Source: Xanthomonas indica (GTDB lineage: Bacteria; Pseudomonadota; Gammaproteobacteria; Xanthomonadales; Xanthomonadaceae). Taken from it: a stretch of DNA of 64,000 bases. Made by a program: the position numbers and the translations under genes. Below are positions 45,599 to 55,795 of this stretch, piece by piece (positions within the stretch are counted from its first letter, which is position 1; each line of letters opens with the position of its first letter). Location: assembly GCF_040529045.1 (NCBI RefSeq), contig NZ_CP131914.1:1348501-1412500 (forward strand). Reading direction: 5' to 3'. The notes beneath the pieces are model-generated. The model was not told the origin of the DNA and did no database searches. It saw nothing but the letters and a program-made list of their open reading frames with translations.

Positions 45599-46509
45599 GC
45601 GTGCTGGTCTTCGGCGGCAACGGCCAGGTCGGGCAGGAACTGCTGCGGGCGCTGGCCGGGCAGGGGCCGGTGGTCGCGACCACGCGCAGCGGCCAGTTGC
45701 CCGACGGCAGCGCCTGCGAGCGCGCCGACTTCGACCAGCCGCAGACCTTGGGCGAACTGCTGGACCGGCTGCGGCCATCGGCGGTGGTCAACGCCGCGGC
45801 CTACACCGCGGTCGATCGCGCCGAGCAGGACGCCGAGGCGGCGCATCGCGCCAATGCCGAGTCGCCGGCGGCGATCGCCGCCTGGTGCGCAGCGCATGGC
45901 GTGCCGCTGGTGCATTACTCCACCGACTACGTGTTCGACGGCCAGGGTACCCAGCCCTATCCCGAAGATGCACCGACCGCGCCGCTGGGCGTGTATGGCG
46001 CCACCAAGCTGGCCGGCGAGGAGGCGATCCGCGCGTCCGGTGCGCAGCACCTGATCTTCCGCACCGCCTGGGTGTACGCCGCGCACGGGAACAATTTCCT
46101 GCGCACCATGCTGCGCGTCGGTGCTGATCGCGACGAACTGCGGGTGGTCGCCGACCAAGTTGGCACACCGACGCCAGCGGCGCTGATCGCGGATGTCACC
46201 GCGCGCGTGCTGTCCCAGCGCGCGACGCTGCCGTCCGGTACCTGGCATCTGACCGCGGCCGGCGAGACCACCTGGCACGGCTTCGCCGAGGCGATCTTTG
46301 CCGAGGCGGTGGCAGCGGGCCTGTTGCCGCGCGCGCCGCGGGTGCTGCCGATCACCACCGCGGAGTATCCGACCCCGGCCAAGCGCCCGGCGTATTCGCG
46401 CCTGGATGTGTCGCGCCTGCAGCGCGATTTCGCGCTGGAACTGCCGCAGTGGCGCGATGGTCTGCGCCAGGTGATCGGCGAACTCGCCGCGGCAGCGCCG
46501 TCCGCCTGA
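45595..46509 (+). CDS. rfbD: dTDP-4-dehydrorhamnose reductase
   Basis: The 304-residue reductase completes dTDP-L-rhamnose. FGGNGQVGQELLR is the NADPH loop, YSTDYVFDG contains the catalytic Thr/Asp, and YGATKLAGE is the YxxxK helix. ATG 45595 overlaps the rfbC stop by 4 bases. It ends just before a bidirectional terminator shared with the convergent xanB. Confidence 0.95.
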   Translation: MSVLVFGGNGQVGQELLRALAGQGPVVATTRSGQLPDGSACERADFDQPQTLGELLDRLRPSAVVNAAAYTAVDRAEQDAEAAHRANAESPAAIAAWCAAHGVPLVHYSTDYVFDGQGTQPYPEDAPTAPLGVYGATKLAGEEAIRASGAQHLIFRTAWVYAAHGNNFLRTMLRVGADRDELRVVADQVGTPTPAALIADVTARVLSQRATLPSGTWHLTAAGETTWHGFAEAIFAEAVAAGLLPRAPRVLPITTAEYPTPAKRPAYSRLDVSRLQRDFALELPQWRDGLRQVIGELAAAAPSA

Positions 46510-46545
46510 GACGGCGCGCACTGCAAAATGGCATCGGTGAAAAAC

Positions 46546-46572
46546 AAAGAGCCGGGCAGTGCCCGGCTCTTT
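46546..46572. terminator. Bidirectional rho-independent terminator rfbD / xanB
   Basis: A perfect 12-bp stem AAAGAGCCGGGC (46546-46557) / GCCCGGCTCTTT (46561-46572) with an AGT loop has an A-tract on one side and a T-rich stretch on the other, so it can end both convergent transcripts. Confidence 0.9.
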
Positions 46573-46594
46573 GCGTTTGCGGCGGATGCCGAAC

Positions 46595-47998
46595 TCAGGT
46601 GCGCCCGTAGGTGTCCTCGAAGCGCACGATGTCGTCCTCGCCCAGGTAGCTGCCCGACTGCACTTCGATCAGTTCCAGCGGCAGCTTGCCGGGGTTCTTC
46701 AAACGATGCGTCACCCCGAGCGGGATGTAGGTGCTCTGGTTCTCGGTGAGCAGCAGCACCTCGTCGCCACGGGTGACCTCAGCGGTGCCGCTGACCACGA
46801 TCCAGTGCTCGGCGCGGTGGTGATGCATCTGCAGGCTCAGCGTGGCGCCGGGCTTGACCGTGATGCGCTTGACCTGGAAGCGCTGGCCATTGTCGATCGA
46901 ATCGTAGGCGCCCCACGGGCGGTACACCTTGCGGTGCCAGGTGGCTTCGGAGCGGCCGTTGGCCTTGATCTTGCCGACGACGTCCTTCACTTCCTGGATG
47001 CGCTCCTTGTGCCCGACCAGCACGGCGTCGTCGGTTTCCACCACCACCACGTCCTGCAGGCCCACCATCGCGATCAGACGCGAGCCGTAGGCGTAGGTGT
47101 TGCGGCAATCGATCTCGATCACGTCGCCGTGGTGGGCGTTGCCGTTGGCGTCCTGCGGCGACACATCCAGCAGTGCCGACCACGACCCGACGTCGCTCCA
47201 CTTCGCGTCCAGCGGCACCACTACCGCGTCGGCGGTCTTCTCCATCACGGCGTAGTCGATGGAGTCGGAGGGGCTGGCGGCGAAGGCGTCCTTGTCCAGG
47301 CGGGTGAAGTCGGCGTCGCGCTTTGCCGACTGCCACGCCTTGGTGCAGGCATCGGCGATGGCGGGCTGGAACTTGCGCAGTTCTTCCAGGTAGCGCGAAG
47401 CGCGGAACAGGAACATGCCGCTGTTCCAATAGTACTCGCCCGAGGTCAGATACCCCTGGGCAGTGGACAGGTCGGGCTTTTCGACGAAGCGCTCGACGGC
47501 GCGCGCGCCGACCCCGGCAGCCGCCTTGATGTAGCCGTAGCCGGTCTCCGGCGCGGTCGGCTTGATCCCGAAGGTCACCAGCTTGCCGTCGGCCGCCGAA
47601 GACGCGGCGGCCTGGACCGCGGCCTGGAACGCGGCTTCGTCCAGGATCACGTGATCGGATGGCAGGACCAGCAGCAGCGGGTCGGCACCCTCACGCATCG
47701 CCTCCATCGCCGCGACCGCGATGGCGGGGGCGGTGTTGCGGCCCTTCGGTTCGAGCAGGATCGTGCCCGGCGTGACGCCGAGTTGCTGCAGTTGCTCTGC
47801 GGCAATGAAGCGGTGTTCTTCATTGGCCACCAGGATGGGGGGGCGGCCGGCGATCGGCGCAGCGCGCAGCCAGGTCGACTGCAACATGGTGGTGTCTCCC
47901 ACCAACGGCAGGAACTGTTTGGGATACGCCTCGCGCGACAGCGGCCAGAGGCGGGTGCCGGAACCACCGGACAGGATGATGGGCAGAATGTCGCTCAT
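46595..47998 (-). CDS. xanB: Mannose-1-phosphate guanylyltransferase / mannose-6-phosphate isomerase
   Basis: The 467-residue bifunctional enzyme makes GDP-mannose. The N-terminal nucleotidyltransferase has [25 protein letters not shown] and FVEKPD. The C-terminal cupin (about residues 340-467) has [30 protein letters not shown] and the isomerase histidines. In Xanthomonas this enzyme supplies GDP-mannose for xanthan and LPS, here also for Gmd. It is transcribed after xanA with a 55-base gap. Confidence 0.95.
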   Translation of the reverse strand: MSDILPIILSGGSGTRLWPLSREAYPKQFLPLVGDTTMLQSTWLRAAPIAGRPPILVANEEHRFIAAEQLQQLGVTPGTILLEPKGRNTAPAIAVAAMEAMREGADPLLLVLPSDHVILDEAAFQAAVQAAASSAADGKLVTFGIKPTAPETGYGYIKAAAGVGARAVERFVEKPDLSTAQGYLTSGEYYWNSGMFLFRASRYLEELRKFQPAIADACTKAWQSAKRDADFTRLDKDAFAASPSDSIDYAVMEKTADAVVVPLDAKWSDVGSWSALLDVSPQDANGNAHHGDVIEIDCRNTYAYGSRLIAMVGLQDVVVVETDDAVLVGHKERIQEVKDVVGKIKANGRSEATWHRKVYRPWGAYDSIDNGQRFQVKRITVKPGATLSLQMHHHRAEHWIVVSGTAEVTRGDEVLLLTENQSTYIPLGVTHRLKNPGKLPLELIEVQSGSYLGEDDIVRFEDTYGRT

Positions 47999-48053
47999 GA
48001 ACGGAAGGACTCCATGGATCCGTTGAAGGGGGAAGAGAAAGGAAAGGGAACGA

Positions 48054-49400
48054 TCATGCTTTCAGCAGATCGGAAATTTCTTGCGTACGCTGCTCCAGCA
48101 GCGCCGCGTCGCCGCGGGTTTCCACGTTCAGGCGCAGCAGCGGTTCGGTGTTGGAACTGCGCAGGTTGAAACGCCAGTCGGCGAATTCGGCGCTGACGCC
48201 ATCGGTGTAGTCCAGCGTCGGCGCATGCGAGGCGAAGTGTTCCATCACCCGTGCCACCGCCGCCTTGGCGTCGGCGACCTTGAAGTTGATCTCGCCGCTG
48301 CACGGGAACTTCTGCATGCGCGCCTCGACCAGGTCGGCCAGCGATCGGCCGGACTGCGACACCAGCTCGGCGATCAGCAGCCACGGGATCATCCCCGAGT
48401 CGGCATAGGCGAATTCGCGGAAATAGTGGTGCGCGCTCATCTCGCCGCCGTACACGGCGTTCTCGCTGCGCATCTTCTCCTTGATGAAGGCATGGCCGCT
48501 CTTGCACAGCACCGGGATGCCACCGGCTTCCTCGACCTGTTCGATGGTGTTCCAGGTCAGGCGCGGGTCGTGCACGACCTTGCCACCCGGCTGCTTGGCC
48601 AGGATCGCCTGCGCCAGCAGGCCCACCAGGTAGTAGCCCTCGATGAAGCGGCCGTCGGCGTCGAAGAAGAAGCAGCGGTCGAAGTCGCCGTCCCAGGCGA
48701 TACCGAAGTCGGCGCCGTGCTGCTTGACCGCGTTGGCGGTGGCGGCGCGGTTCTCCGGCAGCAGCGGGTTGGGAATGCCGTTGGGGAAGTGCCCGTCCGG
48801 CTCGTGGAAGACGCGCACGAATTCGAACGGCAGGTGCGGCGCCAGCAGGTCGACGATGGCGCCGGCGCCGCCGTTGCCGGCGTTGACCACCAGCTTCAGC
48901 GGTTTGAGCGTGGCGCGATCGACATAGCTGAGCAAGTGTTCGATGTAGGCGCTCTTGTCCGGGCGGTGATGCTCGGCGGCGGTCGGCTCGGCGGCCGCCG
49001 CGGTATCGGCCGCGACGGTGTCGCGGATCGCGAACAGGCCGGTGTCGGAGCTGATCGGGCGCGCGTTCTCGCGCACCAGCTTCATGCCGTTGTAGTCCAT
49101 CGGATTGTGGCTGGCGGTGACCATCACGCCGCCGGCGGCCTGCAGGTGGTCGGTCTGGAAATACACTTCCTCGGTGCCGCACAGGCCGATGTCGATGACC
49201 TCGCGGCCGCTGGCACGCAGGCCGGCCGACAGCGCGTCCTGCAGCCCCTGGCTGGCCAGGCGCACGTCATGGCCGACTACCACCGGACCGCTGTCCAATT
49301 GCCCCGCCAGCGCCACGCCGATGCGGCGCGCCAAGTCCTCGTTCAGTTCGTCGGGTACGCGACCGCGGATGTCGTAGGCCTTGAATGCGGGAAGCGACAT
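48054..49400 (-). CDS. xanA: Phosphomannomutase / phosphoglucomutase
   Basis: The 448-residue alpha-phosphohexomutase interconverts the 6- and 1-phosphates of mannose and glucose. The phosphoserine loop is [13 protein letters not shown] (S98), the metal loop is [11 protein letters not shown], and the sugar loop is [10 protein letters not shown]. It feeds both XanB (mannose-1-P) and RfbA (glucose-1-P), linking the two rhamnose pathways. It diverges from the CoA-transferase genes across 133 bp. Confidence 0.96.
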   Translation of the reverse strand: MSLPAFKAYDIRGRVPDELNEDLARRIGVALAGQLDSGPVVVGHDVRLASQGLQDALSAGLRASGREVIDIGLCGTEEVYFQTDHLQAAGGVMVTASHNPMDYNGMKLVRENARPISSDTGLFAIRDTVAADTAAAAEPTAAEHHRPDKSAYIEHLLSYVDRATLKPLKLVVNAGNGGAGAIVDLLAPHLPFEFVRVFHEPDGHFPNGIPNPLLPENRAATANAVKQHGADFGIAWDGDFDRCFFFDADGRFIEGYYLVGLLAQAILAKQPGGKVVHDPRLTWNTIEQVEEAGGIPVLCKSGHAFIKEKMRSENAVYGGEMSAHHYFREFAYADSGMIPWLLIAELVSQSGRSLADLVEARMQKFPCSGEINFKVADAKAAVARVMEHFASHAPTLDYTDGVSAEFADWRFNLRSSNTEPLLRLNVETRGDAALLEQRTQEISDLLKA

Positions 49401-49533
49401 GGAAGAGGGTCCTAGTTGGGGGAAACCCGAGTGTAACGTTACGGCGCTTAATCGGTCGTTGCGGCGGTGCGGCGGGGGTCGCAGTCCCCGAGCGGCTAAA
49501 CTAGCTGTCTACATTCCAATGCGGAGCTGGCGA

Positions 49534-50271
49534 ATGGGCGACACCTCTACCCCTGTGAGCGGGCGGCGCGGCAAGCTTTTCCCCGATGCGGCCACGGCGC
49601 TGGCCGGCGTGGTCGCGGACGGGCAGACCCTGGCGGTCGGCGGGTTCGGCCTGTGCGGCATTCCCGAGGCCTTGATCGCGGCCTTGCGCGACAGCGGCGT
49701 CGGCGGCCTCACGGTGATCTCCAACAATGCCGGCGTCGATGGCTTCGGCCTGGGCCAGCTGCTGGCGACGCGGCAGATCCGCAAGATGATTTCGTCCTAC
49801 GTCGGCGAGAACAAGGAGTTCGAGCGCCAGTATCTGGCTGGCGAACTGGAACTGGAATTCAACCCGCAGGGCACCCTGGCCGAGCGCCTGCGCGCCGGCG
49901 GTGCCGGCATCCCCGCGTTCTTCACCGCCACCGGCTACGGCACGGTGGTGGCCGAGGGCAAGGAGACCCGCGAATTCGACGGCAAGCACTACGTGCTGGA
50001 GACCGCGCTGCATGCCGACGTGGCCCTGGTCAAGGCCTGGAAGGCCGATGCCGCCGGCAACCTGGTGTTCCGCAAGACCGCGCGCAACTTCAACCCGGCC
50101 TGCGCAATGGCCGGCAAGCTCTGCATCGCCGAGGTCGAGGAGGTCGTGGAGACCGGCAGCCTGGATCCGGACCAGGTGCACCTGCCCGGCATCTACGTCG
50201 ACCGCATCGTGCACAACCCGCATCCCGAAAAACGCATCGAACAGCGCACCCTGCGCCAGAAGGACGCCTGA
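49534..50271 (+). CDS. scoA: 3-oxoacid CoA-transferase, subunit A
   Basis: The 245-residue subunit pairs with subunit B to move CoA from succinyl-CoA to acetoacetate. The CoA-binding motif is seen as [14 protein letters not shown], and the [11 protein letters not shown] and [17 protein letters not shown] segments are typical. ATG 49534 is preferred over ATG 49519 because GGAG sits seven to nine bases upstream. In Xanthomonas these genes border the LPS region and have been called lpsI/lpsJ; a ketone-body function is the enzymatic prediction. Confidence 0.93.
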   Translation: MGDTSTPVSGRRGKLFPDAATALAGVVADGQTLAVGGFGLCGIPEALIAALRDSGVGGLTVISNNAGVDGFGLGQLLATRQIRKMISSYVGENKEFERQYLAGELELEFNPQGTLAERLRAGGAGIPAFFTATGYGTVVAEGKETREFDGKHYVLETALHADVALVKAWKADAAGNLVFRKTARNFNPACAMAGKLCIAEVEEVVETGSLDPDQVHLPGIYVDRIVHNPHPEKRIEQRTLRQKDA

Positions 50272-50272
50272 C

Positions 50273-50911
50273 ATGGCCTGGACCCGCGACGACATGGCGC
50301 AGCGCGCCGCCCGCGAACTCACCGACGGCGCCTACGTGAACCTGGGCATCGGCCTGCCGACTCTGGTCGCCAACCACATTCCCGAGGGCGTGGACGTGTG
50401 GCTGCAGTCGGAGAACGGCCTGCTCGGCATCGGCCCGTTCCCGACCGAGGACGAGGTCGACGCCGACCTGATCAACGCCGGCAAGCAGACCGTCACCGCC
50501 CGCGCCGGCGCCAGCTACTTCGGCAGCCACGATTCCTTCGCGATGATCCGCGGCGGCCATATCGACCTGGCCATCCTCGGCGCGATGCAGGTGAGCGAGA
50601 AGGGCGACCTGGCCAACTGGATGGTGCCCGGCAAGATGGTCAAGGGCATGGGCGGGGCGATGGACCTGGTGGCCGGGGTCAAGCGCGTGGTCGTGCTGAT
50701 GGAACACGTGGCCAAGCACGGCAGCCACAAGATCCTGCCGGCCTGCGACCTGCCGTTAACCGGCGTCGGCGTGGTCGACCGCATCATCACCGACCTGGCC
50801 GTGTTCGACGTCACCGACAGCGGCCTGGTACTGGTGGAAACCGCCGAGGGCGTGGACGAGGCCGAACTGGTCGCCAAGACCGGCGTGCCGTTCTCGATCC
50901 GGGCCGGGTGA
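50273..50911 (+). CDS. scoB: 3-oxoacid CoA-transferase, subunit B
   Basis: The 212-residue subunit carries the catalytic glutamate, E47 in [11 protein letters not shown], which forms the enzyme-CoA thioester. [14 protein letters not shown] and [19 protein letters not shown] are family signatures. It starts one base after scoA stops. Its own stop is one base from the stop of the convergent WbsX-RgpF gene, so there is no intergenic terminator between them. Confidence 0.94.
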   Translation: MAWTRDDMAQRAARELTDGAYVNLGIGLPTLVANHIPEGVDVWLQSENGLLGIGPFPTEDEVDADLINAGKQTVTARAGASYFGSHDSFAMIRGGHIDLAILGAMQVSEKGDLANWMVPGKMVKGMGGAMDLVAGVKRVVVLMEHVAKHGSHKILPACDLPLTGVGVVDRIITDLAVFDVTDSGLVLVETAEGVDEAELVAKTGVPFSIRAG

Positions 50912-50912
50912 T

Positions 50913-52979
50913 CTAGCCTCTGCGCGCGTACCTGTAGGGGCCGGCGGACGCGTCCTCGGCCCCCACGAGGGAGGCGGCGCTGGTCACGGCGTAGCCCCGA
51001 TCCACCGTGGAGAGACTGAACAGGCGCTCGATGGCGTGCGCCAAGGTGCCGTCCACCTGTCCCGCCTCTTTCTCGAATTCGCCGGCCTGCAGGTGGCAGT
51101 CCAAAATGGGCTGAATCGCCTGCAGGCGCACCCAGAACATGCTGCCGCCTGCAAAGACCGCGCTCTCGATGTCCGGTTGCGCCATACCCATGCGCGTGGC
51201 CAGGGCGCGCACGGCCTGCTCGTTTGCGCCCCAGTAGAAGCTCAGGGGCTGGAGATGCCCTTCCGGGGCCACCAGGCCGAGATCCGGACGCTGCTGGAAG
51301 GCCTCCACGATCGCCTTGACCCGGTCGCGGTCGAGGAGGCTGCCCACCATCTCGCGCCGCCATTGATCGCCATCCTGGCGATGCACCGAGCGTTTGGTGT
51401 GCAGCTTCAGCACCAGTGATACACCGGCATCGAGCAGGCGATCGGCGATGCGCAGGAACGGCAGGATGTCGCGGCCATGGTTGTCGTGGACCACGACCTC
51501 GGCCTCCATCCCTTGTTGTTTGAGGGCGAGGTTGACGCCGGCGAGGTTGCGTTCCGTCGTCGTCACGATGAGCTGGTGGTCGAACGCCGCCTCGCGCAGC
51601 TGCGCCAGTAATTCTTCCAGAACATCGACATACCAGGCATGGATGACGACGTGCGGGCGTTCGTTTGCGGGGCGCTTTGGTTGCAATGCGCGGCGAGTCG
51701 CTTCCAGCCATGCGTGGCCCAGGCGCGCATCCGGTTCCAGGACGGCACCTTCGGCCCATTCGTTCCAGGCATTGACGAACACCATGCGCTGCGCAGTCGG
51801 AACGGGCGCAAGCCGGTCATGGATGGTCTGCGACAGCCATGTCCCGTAGCCGCGCGGAGAGGCATGGAGATACACGCGGCCCTTGCCGGAGCGGCGGGGC
51901 TCGTTATCCCAGCCGGGATTGACGCAGGGATAGAGCGGATAGTCCTGCAACGGCCTGGCTGCCATCTCGGTCGCTAGGACGCGCCAGTCCAGCACCTCCC
52001 CGGCAAAATCCGGATTGATCAACAACTGTGCGCCAGCCACCGAGGGCGGCGCACTCATATTGGGCGGAAACTCCACGGCAGCATCAAAGCCGATATCGCG
52101 CGGGTCGGGACGCTCGAACCCCTGGACGTACGCAAGATGGATCTCGCCGATCCCATTGGCTGCGCACCATGCGCGCCAACGCGACGCCGTTGCCTTCGGG
52201 TCCGGCATCAGATTGGGACGATAGACCAGCACCAGCGGCTTGCCGTCGATGCGCAAGTAGCGAGGGTCGGCGAGATAGGTGGCCAAGTGCGCGATGAAGG
52301 CCAGATCGTCTGCGTCGCTGTGTTGCTGCTCGATCAGGATGTCGGTATTGCGGCCGTCCCACCGGCGCGCCCAGTTCTCGTTGGCCCAGCACAGGCAGTA
52401 GGGCAAGGAAATGGTCGTGTCATCGCGCCAGTTGCGGATGGGGTCCTCGAGCAGGGTCGTTCCTGCGAACCAATAAAAATAGAAACAGAAGGCACCGATC
52501 CCGTACTCGGAGGCGAGTTGCGCCTGCTGCCGCATCACCTCGCGGTCGCGCAGATTGTAGAACCCAAGATCAGCCGGGATCCGTGGCTGCATGTGTCCAT
52601 AGAACTGCGGAAGGGCGCGGCTGACGTTGCGCCACTCGGTGAAGCCCTTGCCCCACCATGCGTCGTTCTCCGGAATCGCATGGAACTGCGGGAGATAGAA
52701 CGCGACCAGGGTTGCCGGCAGCGGCGACGGCAGCACGCCCTTCTGGTAAGGCACATGACCGATCGCCGCTTCATCGGCGCGATGCAGAGGGCGCAGGGCC
52801 ATGCTCCCGACGCTCGCGACGCGACCTCTGGGCGCCTCCGGCACCCAGTTCGCGTATCTATCGAGAAACCAGTTGCGCCATCGGTCGCGCACGCCTTCGG
52901 AGATCGGCATCGCCCGGAACACGATGCGCAACAGGCGGTACATGCCTGCCCGCAGGCGTGCCGACACGGAGTCGCTCAT
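50913..52979 (-). CDS. WbsX-like glycan protein fused to a rhamnan-synthesis F (RgpF-like) domain
   Basis: The 688-residue protein has an N-terminal basic/helical segment (1-85), then a WbsX-like domain related to GH99 (about 90-435) with YLPQFHAIPENDAWWGKGFTEW-type sequence (95-116), FCFYFYWFAG, WANENWARRWDG and VNAWNEWAEG (403-411). A C-terminal RgpF-like domain (about 440-640) shows HVVIHAWYVDVLEELL, VHDNHGRDILPFL (498-510) and LKLHTKRS. Such proteins are found in O-antigen and rhamnan clusters. Whether it acts as transferase or endo-hydrolase is unknown. It lies between core genes scoB and ETF-QO, away from the LPS island. Confidence 0.8.
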   Translation of the reverse strand: MSDSVSARLRAGMYRLLRIVFRAMPISEGVRDRWRNWFLDRYANWVPEAPRGRVASVGSMALRPLHRADEAAIGHVPYQKGVLPSPLPATLVAFYLPQFHAIPENDAWWGKGFTEWRNVSRALPQFYGHMQPRIPADLGFYNLRDREVMRQQAQLASEYGIGAFCFYFYWFAGTTLLEDPIRNWRDDTTISLPYCLCWANENWARRWDGRNTDILIEQQHSDADDLAFIAHLATYLADPRYLRIDGKPLVLVYRPNLMPDPKATASRWRAWCAANGIGEIHLAYVQGFERPDPRDIGFDAAVEFPPNMSAPPSVAGAQLLINPDFAGEVLDWRVLATEMAARPLQDYPLYPCVNPGWDNEPRRSGKGRVYLHASPRGYGTWLSQTIHDRLAPVPTAQRMVFVNAWNEWAEGAVLEPDARLGHAWLEATRRALQPKRPANERPHVVIHAWYVDVLEELLAQLREAAFDHQLIVTTTERNLAGVNLALKQQGMEAEVVVHDNHGRDILPFLRIADRLLDAGVSLVLKLHTKRSVHRQDGDQWRREMVGSLLDRDRVKAIVEAFQQRPDLGLVAPEGHLQPLSFYWGANEQAVRALATRMGMAQPDIESAVFAGGSMFWVRLQAIQPILDCHLQAGEFEKEAGQVDGTLAHAIERLFSLSTVDRGYAVTSAASLVGAEDASAGPYRYARRG

Positions 52980-52990
52980 CCGGTGACCGC

Positions 52991-54634
52991 TCACAGGTTC
53001 TGGTAATTCGGCCCGGAGCCGCCTTCCGGCGTCACCCAATCGATGATCGCGTAGGGATCCTTGATGTCGCAGGTCTTGCAGTGCACGCAGTTGGCGGCGT
53101 TGATCTGCAGGCGCTTGCCGGCCGCGTCGTCGACGATCTCGTACACCGCCGCCGGGCAGAAGCGCGTGCAGGGGTTGCCGTATTCCTCGGTGCAGCGGGT
53201 CACGCAGATCTGCGGATCGAGCACATGCAGGTGCACCGGCTGGTCCTCGTCGTGCTCGGTGGCGGCGAAGTACACGCCCTGCAGGCGGTCCCGCGGGGCC
53301 AGCTCGCGCTGCACGTAGTCGCGCTTGGGCTGCTCGTGTTCGCCCAGCCGGTCCAGGCTCTTCCAGTCGGCGCCGACCTTCAGCGTCCACGGCGAGGCGC
53401 CCTTGACCAGGGTCTCCCAGGCACCGTTGAGCAGGCCGAACCACAGCCCCTTCTTGAAGCCGGGCTTGATGTTGCGCACCTGGCGGAGCTCGGCCATCAC
53501 TTCCGAGTTGCGCAGGCGCGCGTCGAAGCCGGCCGGGTCCAGCGCGGCACCGGCGGCGAGGTGTTCGGCGGCGAGCATGCCGCTGCGGATCGCCTGGTGG
53601 GTGCCCTTGATCTTGGGCACGTTGAGCAGGCCGGCGGTATCGCCGATCAGCAGCGCGCCGGGCATCTCCACCTTGGGCAGCGACTGCCAGCCGCCGCTGG
53701 CGATGGCGCGCGCGCCGGCCGAGAGGATGGTGCCGCCCTCCAGCAGCGACTTCATCATCGGGTGGTTCTTCCACTGCTGGAAGGCTTCCCACGGGCGGTA
53801 GTCGGGATCGTGGTAGTCCAGGCCGCTGACGTAGCCCAGCGCCACCTGGTTGTTCTCCAGGTGGTACAGGAAGCTGCCGCCATAGGTCTTGCTGTCGGCC
53901 GGCCAACCCAGGGTGTGCACGATCTTGCCGGGGCTGACGCGGCCCTCGGGCAACTGCCACAGCTCCTTGATGCCGATCGAGAACGCCTGCGGATCGTGGC
54001 CGGCGTCGAGTGCGAAGCGCGCGATCAGACGCTTGGTCAGGTGTCCGCGCGCGCCTTCGGCCAGCACCGTGACCTTGGCGCGGATGTCGATGCCGGCGGT
54101 GTAGCCGGGCTTGTGCGACCCGTCCTTGGCCACGCCCATGTCGCCGATGCGCACGCCCAGCACCGTGCCGTCCTCGGCGTGCAGGGTCTCGGCGGCGGCG
54201 AAGCCCGGATAGATCTCCACGCCCAGCGCCTCGGCCTGCGGCGCCAGCCAGGCGCACATCGCGCCGAGGCTGACGATGAAGTTGCCGTGGTTGCGCATGC
54301 CCGGCGGCACCATCGGGAACTTGTGCCCGCCGTCCTTGCTCAGGTACCAGAACTCGTCCTCGGCCGCCGGCACGCAGATCGGCGGCGGGTTGTCGCGCCA
54401 GCCCGGCAGCAGCGCGTCCAGCGGCGCCGGTTCGATCACCGCGCCGGACAGGATGTGCGCGCCGATGGTGCTGGCCTTCTCGATCACGCAGACCGAGATG
54501 TCGGGGTTGAGCTGCTTGAGCCGGATCGCGAACGCCAACCCGGCCGGGCCTGCGCCGACGGTGACGACGTCGTATTCCATGACGTCGCGCTCCACTGGCT
54601 CCGGCGCATTGGCGCCGCCCTCGGTTCCCGTCAT
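52991..54634 (-). CDS. Electron transfer flavoprotein-ubiquinone oxidoreductase
   Basis: The 547-residue peripheral membrane flavoprotein takes electrons from EtfAB and reduces ubiquinone. The FAD motif VGAGPAGLAFAIRLKQL is near residues 24-40, the central region has TLGWPADSKTYGGSFLYH, and the C-terminal [4Fe-4S] domain has its cysteines in PQICVTRCTEEYG..CTRFCP and AANCVHCKTCDIKDP. ATG 54634 has GGAGCGGAG upstream; a start at MEYDVV (54580) is possible. It ends 11 bases before the WbsX-RgpF start, so the two may be co-transcribed. Confidence 0.95.
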   Translation of the reverse strand: MTGTEGGANAPEPVERDVMEYDVVTVGAGPAGLAFAIRLKQLNPDISVCVIEKASTIGAHILSGAVIEPAPLDALLPGWRDNPPPICVPAAEDEFWYLSKDGGHKFPMVPPGMRNHGNFIVSLGAMCAWLAPQAEALGVEIYPGFAAAETLHAEDGTVLGVRIGDMGVAKDGSHKPGYTAGIDIRAKVTVLAEGARGHLTKRLIARFALDAGHDPQAFSIGIKELWQLPEGRVSPGKIVHTLGWPADSKTYGGSFLYHLENNQVALGYVSGLDYHDPDYRPWEAFQQWKNHPMMKSLLEGGTILSAGARAIASGGWQSLPKVEMPGALLIGDTAGLLNVPKIKGTHQAIRSGMLAAEHLAAGAALDPAGFDARLRNSEVMAELRQVRNIKPGFKKGLWFGLLNGAWETLVKGASPWTLKVGADWKSLDRLGEHEQPKRDYVQRELAPRDRLQGVYFAATEHDEDQPVHLHVLDPQICVTRCTEEYGNPCTRFCPAAVYEIVDDAAGKRLQINAANCVHCKTCDIKDPYAIIDWVTPEGGSGPNYQNL

Positions 54635-54748
54635 CTGCTCCGCTCCCGTTTGGCTCGTTCTGGCTGCCTGCATTTTCAGGGTTTGCGCGTGAAGGGGCAA
54701 ATTCCGCACGCCGGCGTATGGTGGTGGCCGGCATGCTAGCGTGGCGCG

Positions 54749-55324
54749 ATGGAACTGGACCTGCCTGGCGCCGATCTGCGCTGGTACCCCGAGTGGCTGG
54801 ACCCGGCCGCGGCGGCGGCGCTGTGCGCGCAGTTGTTGCGGGACGTGCCATGGGAGGTGCACCGGATCCGCCTGTTCGGCAAGCTAGTCGATTCGCCGCG
54901 GCTGAGCTGCTGGATCGGCGACGCCGACGCCAGCTACCGTTATTCCGGCACCCGCTTCGCGCCGCATCCGTGGCCAGAGGCGCTGCTGTCGCTGCGCGCG
55001 CGCTTGGCGGCCGAGACCGGGGTGGCCTTCAACAGCGTGCTCGCCAACCGCTACCGCGACGGCCGCGACGCCATGGGCTGGCACAGCGACGACGAGCGCG
55101 AACTCGGCCCGGCGCCGGTGATCGCCTCGCTGAGCCTGGGTGCGACGCGTCGCTTCGTGCTGCGCCATCGTCAGGAGCCGGCACTGCGCCAGGCGCTGGA
55201 ACTGACCTCCGGCGGGCTGCTGCTGATGGCGGGCGACACCCAGCGCCTGTACCGGCATGCGCTGCCGCGCACGGCCAAGCCGGTGGGGGAGCGGATCAAC
55301 CTGACGTTCCGCCGGATCGTCTAG
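54749..55324 (+). CDS. alkB: AlkB-like Fe(II)/2-oxoglutarate dioxygenase
   Basis: The 191-residue protein is predicted to remove methyl groups from alkylated DNA or RNA bases by oxidation. The iron ligands H112 and D114 (GWHSDDE) and H170 (LYRHALPRT) are present, with R182 in ERINLTFRR to bind 2-oxoglutarate. NSVLANRYRDGRDAMGWHSD and SLGATRRF are diagnostic of the AlkB family. It looks more like the short AlkB-homologue group than E. coli AlkB itself. It diverges from ETF-QO. Confidence 0.9.
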   Translation: MELDLPGADLRWYPEWLDPAAAAALCAQLLRDVPWEVHRIRLFGKLVDSPRLSCWIGDADASYRYSGTRFAPHPWPEALLSLRARLAAETGVAFNSVLANRYRDGRDAMGWHSDDERELGPAPVIASLSLGATRRFVLRHRQEPALRQALELTSGGLLLMAGDTQRLYRHALPRTAKPVGERINLTFRRIV

Positions 55325-55332
55325 CGCCCACC

Positions 55333-55795
55333 CTTCTCCCACTGGGAGAAGGTGCCCCGTAGGGGCGGATGAGGGTCGGGTGGCTAGGGCGGTATCTGGG
55401 GGGATGACTCCGCGGCCGCCGCACCCTCACCCCCGACCCCTCTCCCGGTGGGAGAGGGGAGCAAAGCGGCACCGTTGCCGTCGGATGCCTTGACTTCTTC
55501 TCCCACCGGGAGGAGGTGCCCCGAAGGGGCGGATGAGGGGCGGGTGGCTAGGGAGGTATCTGGGCAAATGACTCCGCGGCCGCCGTACCCTCACCCCCGA
55601 CCCCTCTCCCGGTGGGAGAGGGGAGCAAAAGCGGCACCGTTGCCGTCGGATGCCTTGACTCCTTCTCCCACCGGGAGAAGATGCCCCGAAGGGGCGGATG
55701 AGGGTCGGGTGGCCAGGAATGTGTCTGGAGAAGGTGGCTCCCTGGCCGTCGTACCCTCACCCCCGACCCCTCTCCCGGTGGGAGAGGGGAGTCAA
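55333..55795. repeat. Three-copy tandem array of a ~164-bp intergenic repeat
   Basis: The 471-bp gap between alkB and the Mla lipoprotein gene is almost wholly a direct tandem array. The marker CTTCTCCCA recurs at 55333, 55497 and 55662, giving periods of 164 and 165. Each unit contains two complementary halves: TTCTCCCACCGGGAGAAGG followed by TGCCCCGAAGGGGCGGATGA, and CCCTCACCCCCGACCCCTC with CCGGTGGGAGAGGGG. Each can form large hairpins. A single copy of the second half lies at 11118-11152. Confidence 0.88.

Noticed and set aside
50913-54851. 1312-residue minus-strand frame that seems to fuse the WbsX-RgpF protein to upstream sequence
   Set aside because: The upstream half is a shadow of the ETF-QO gene in another frame; the protein-like sequence begins at ATG 52979.
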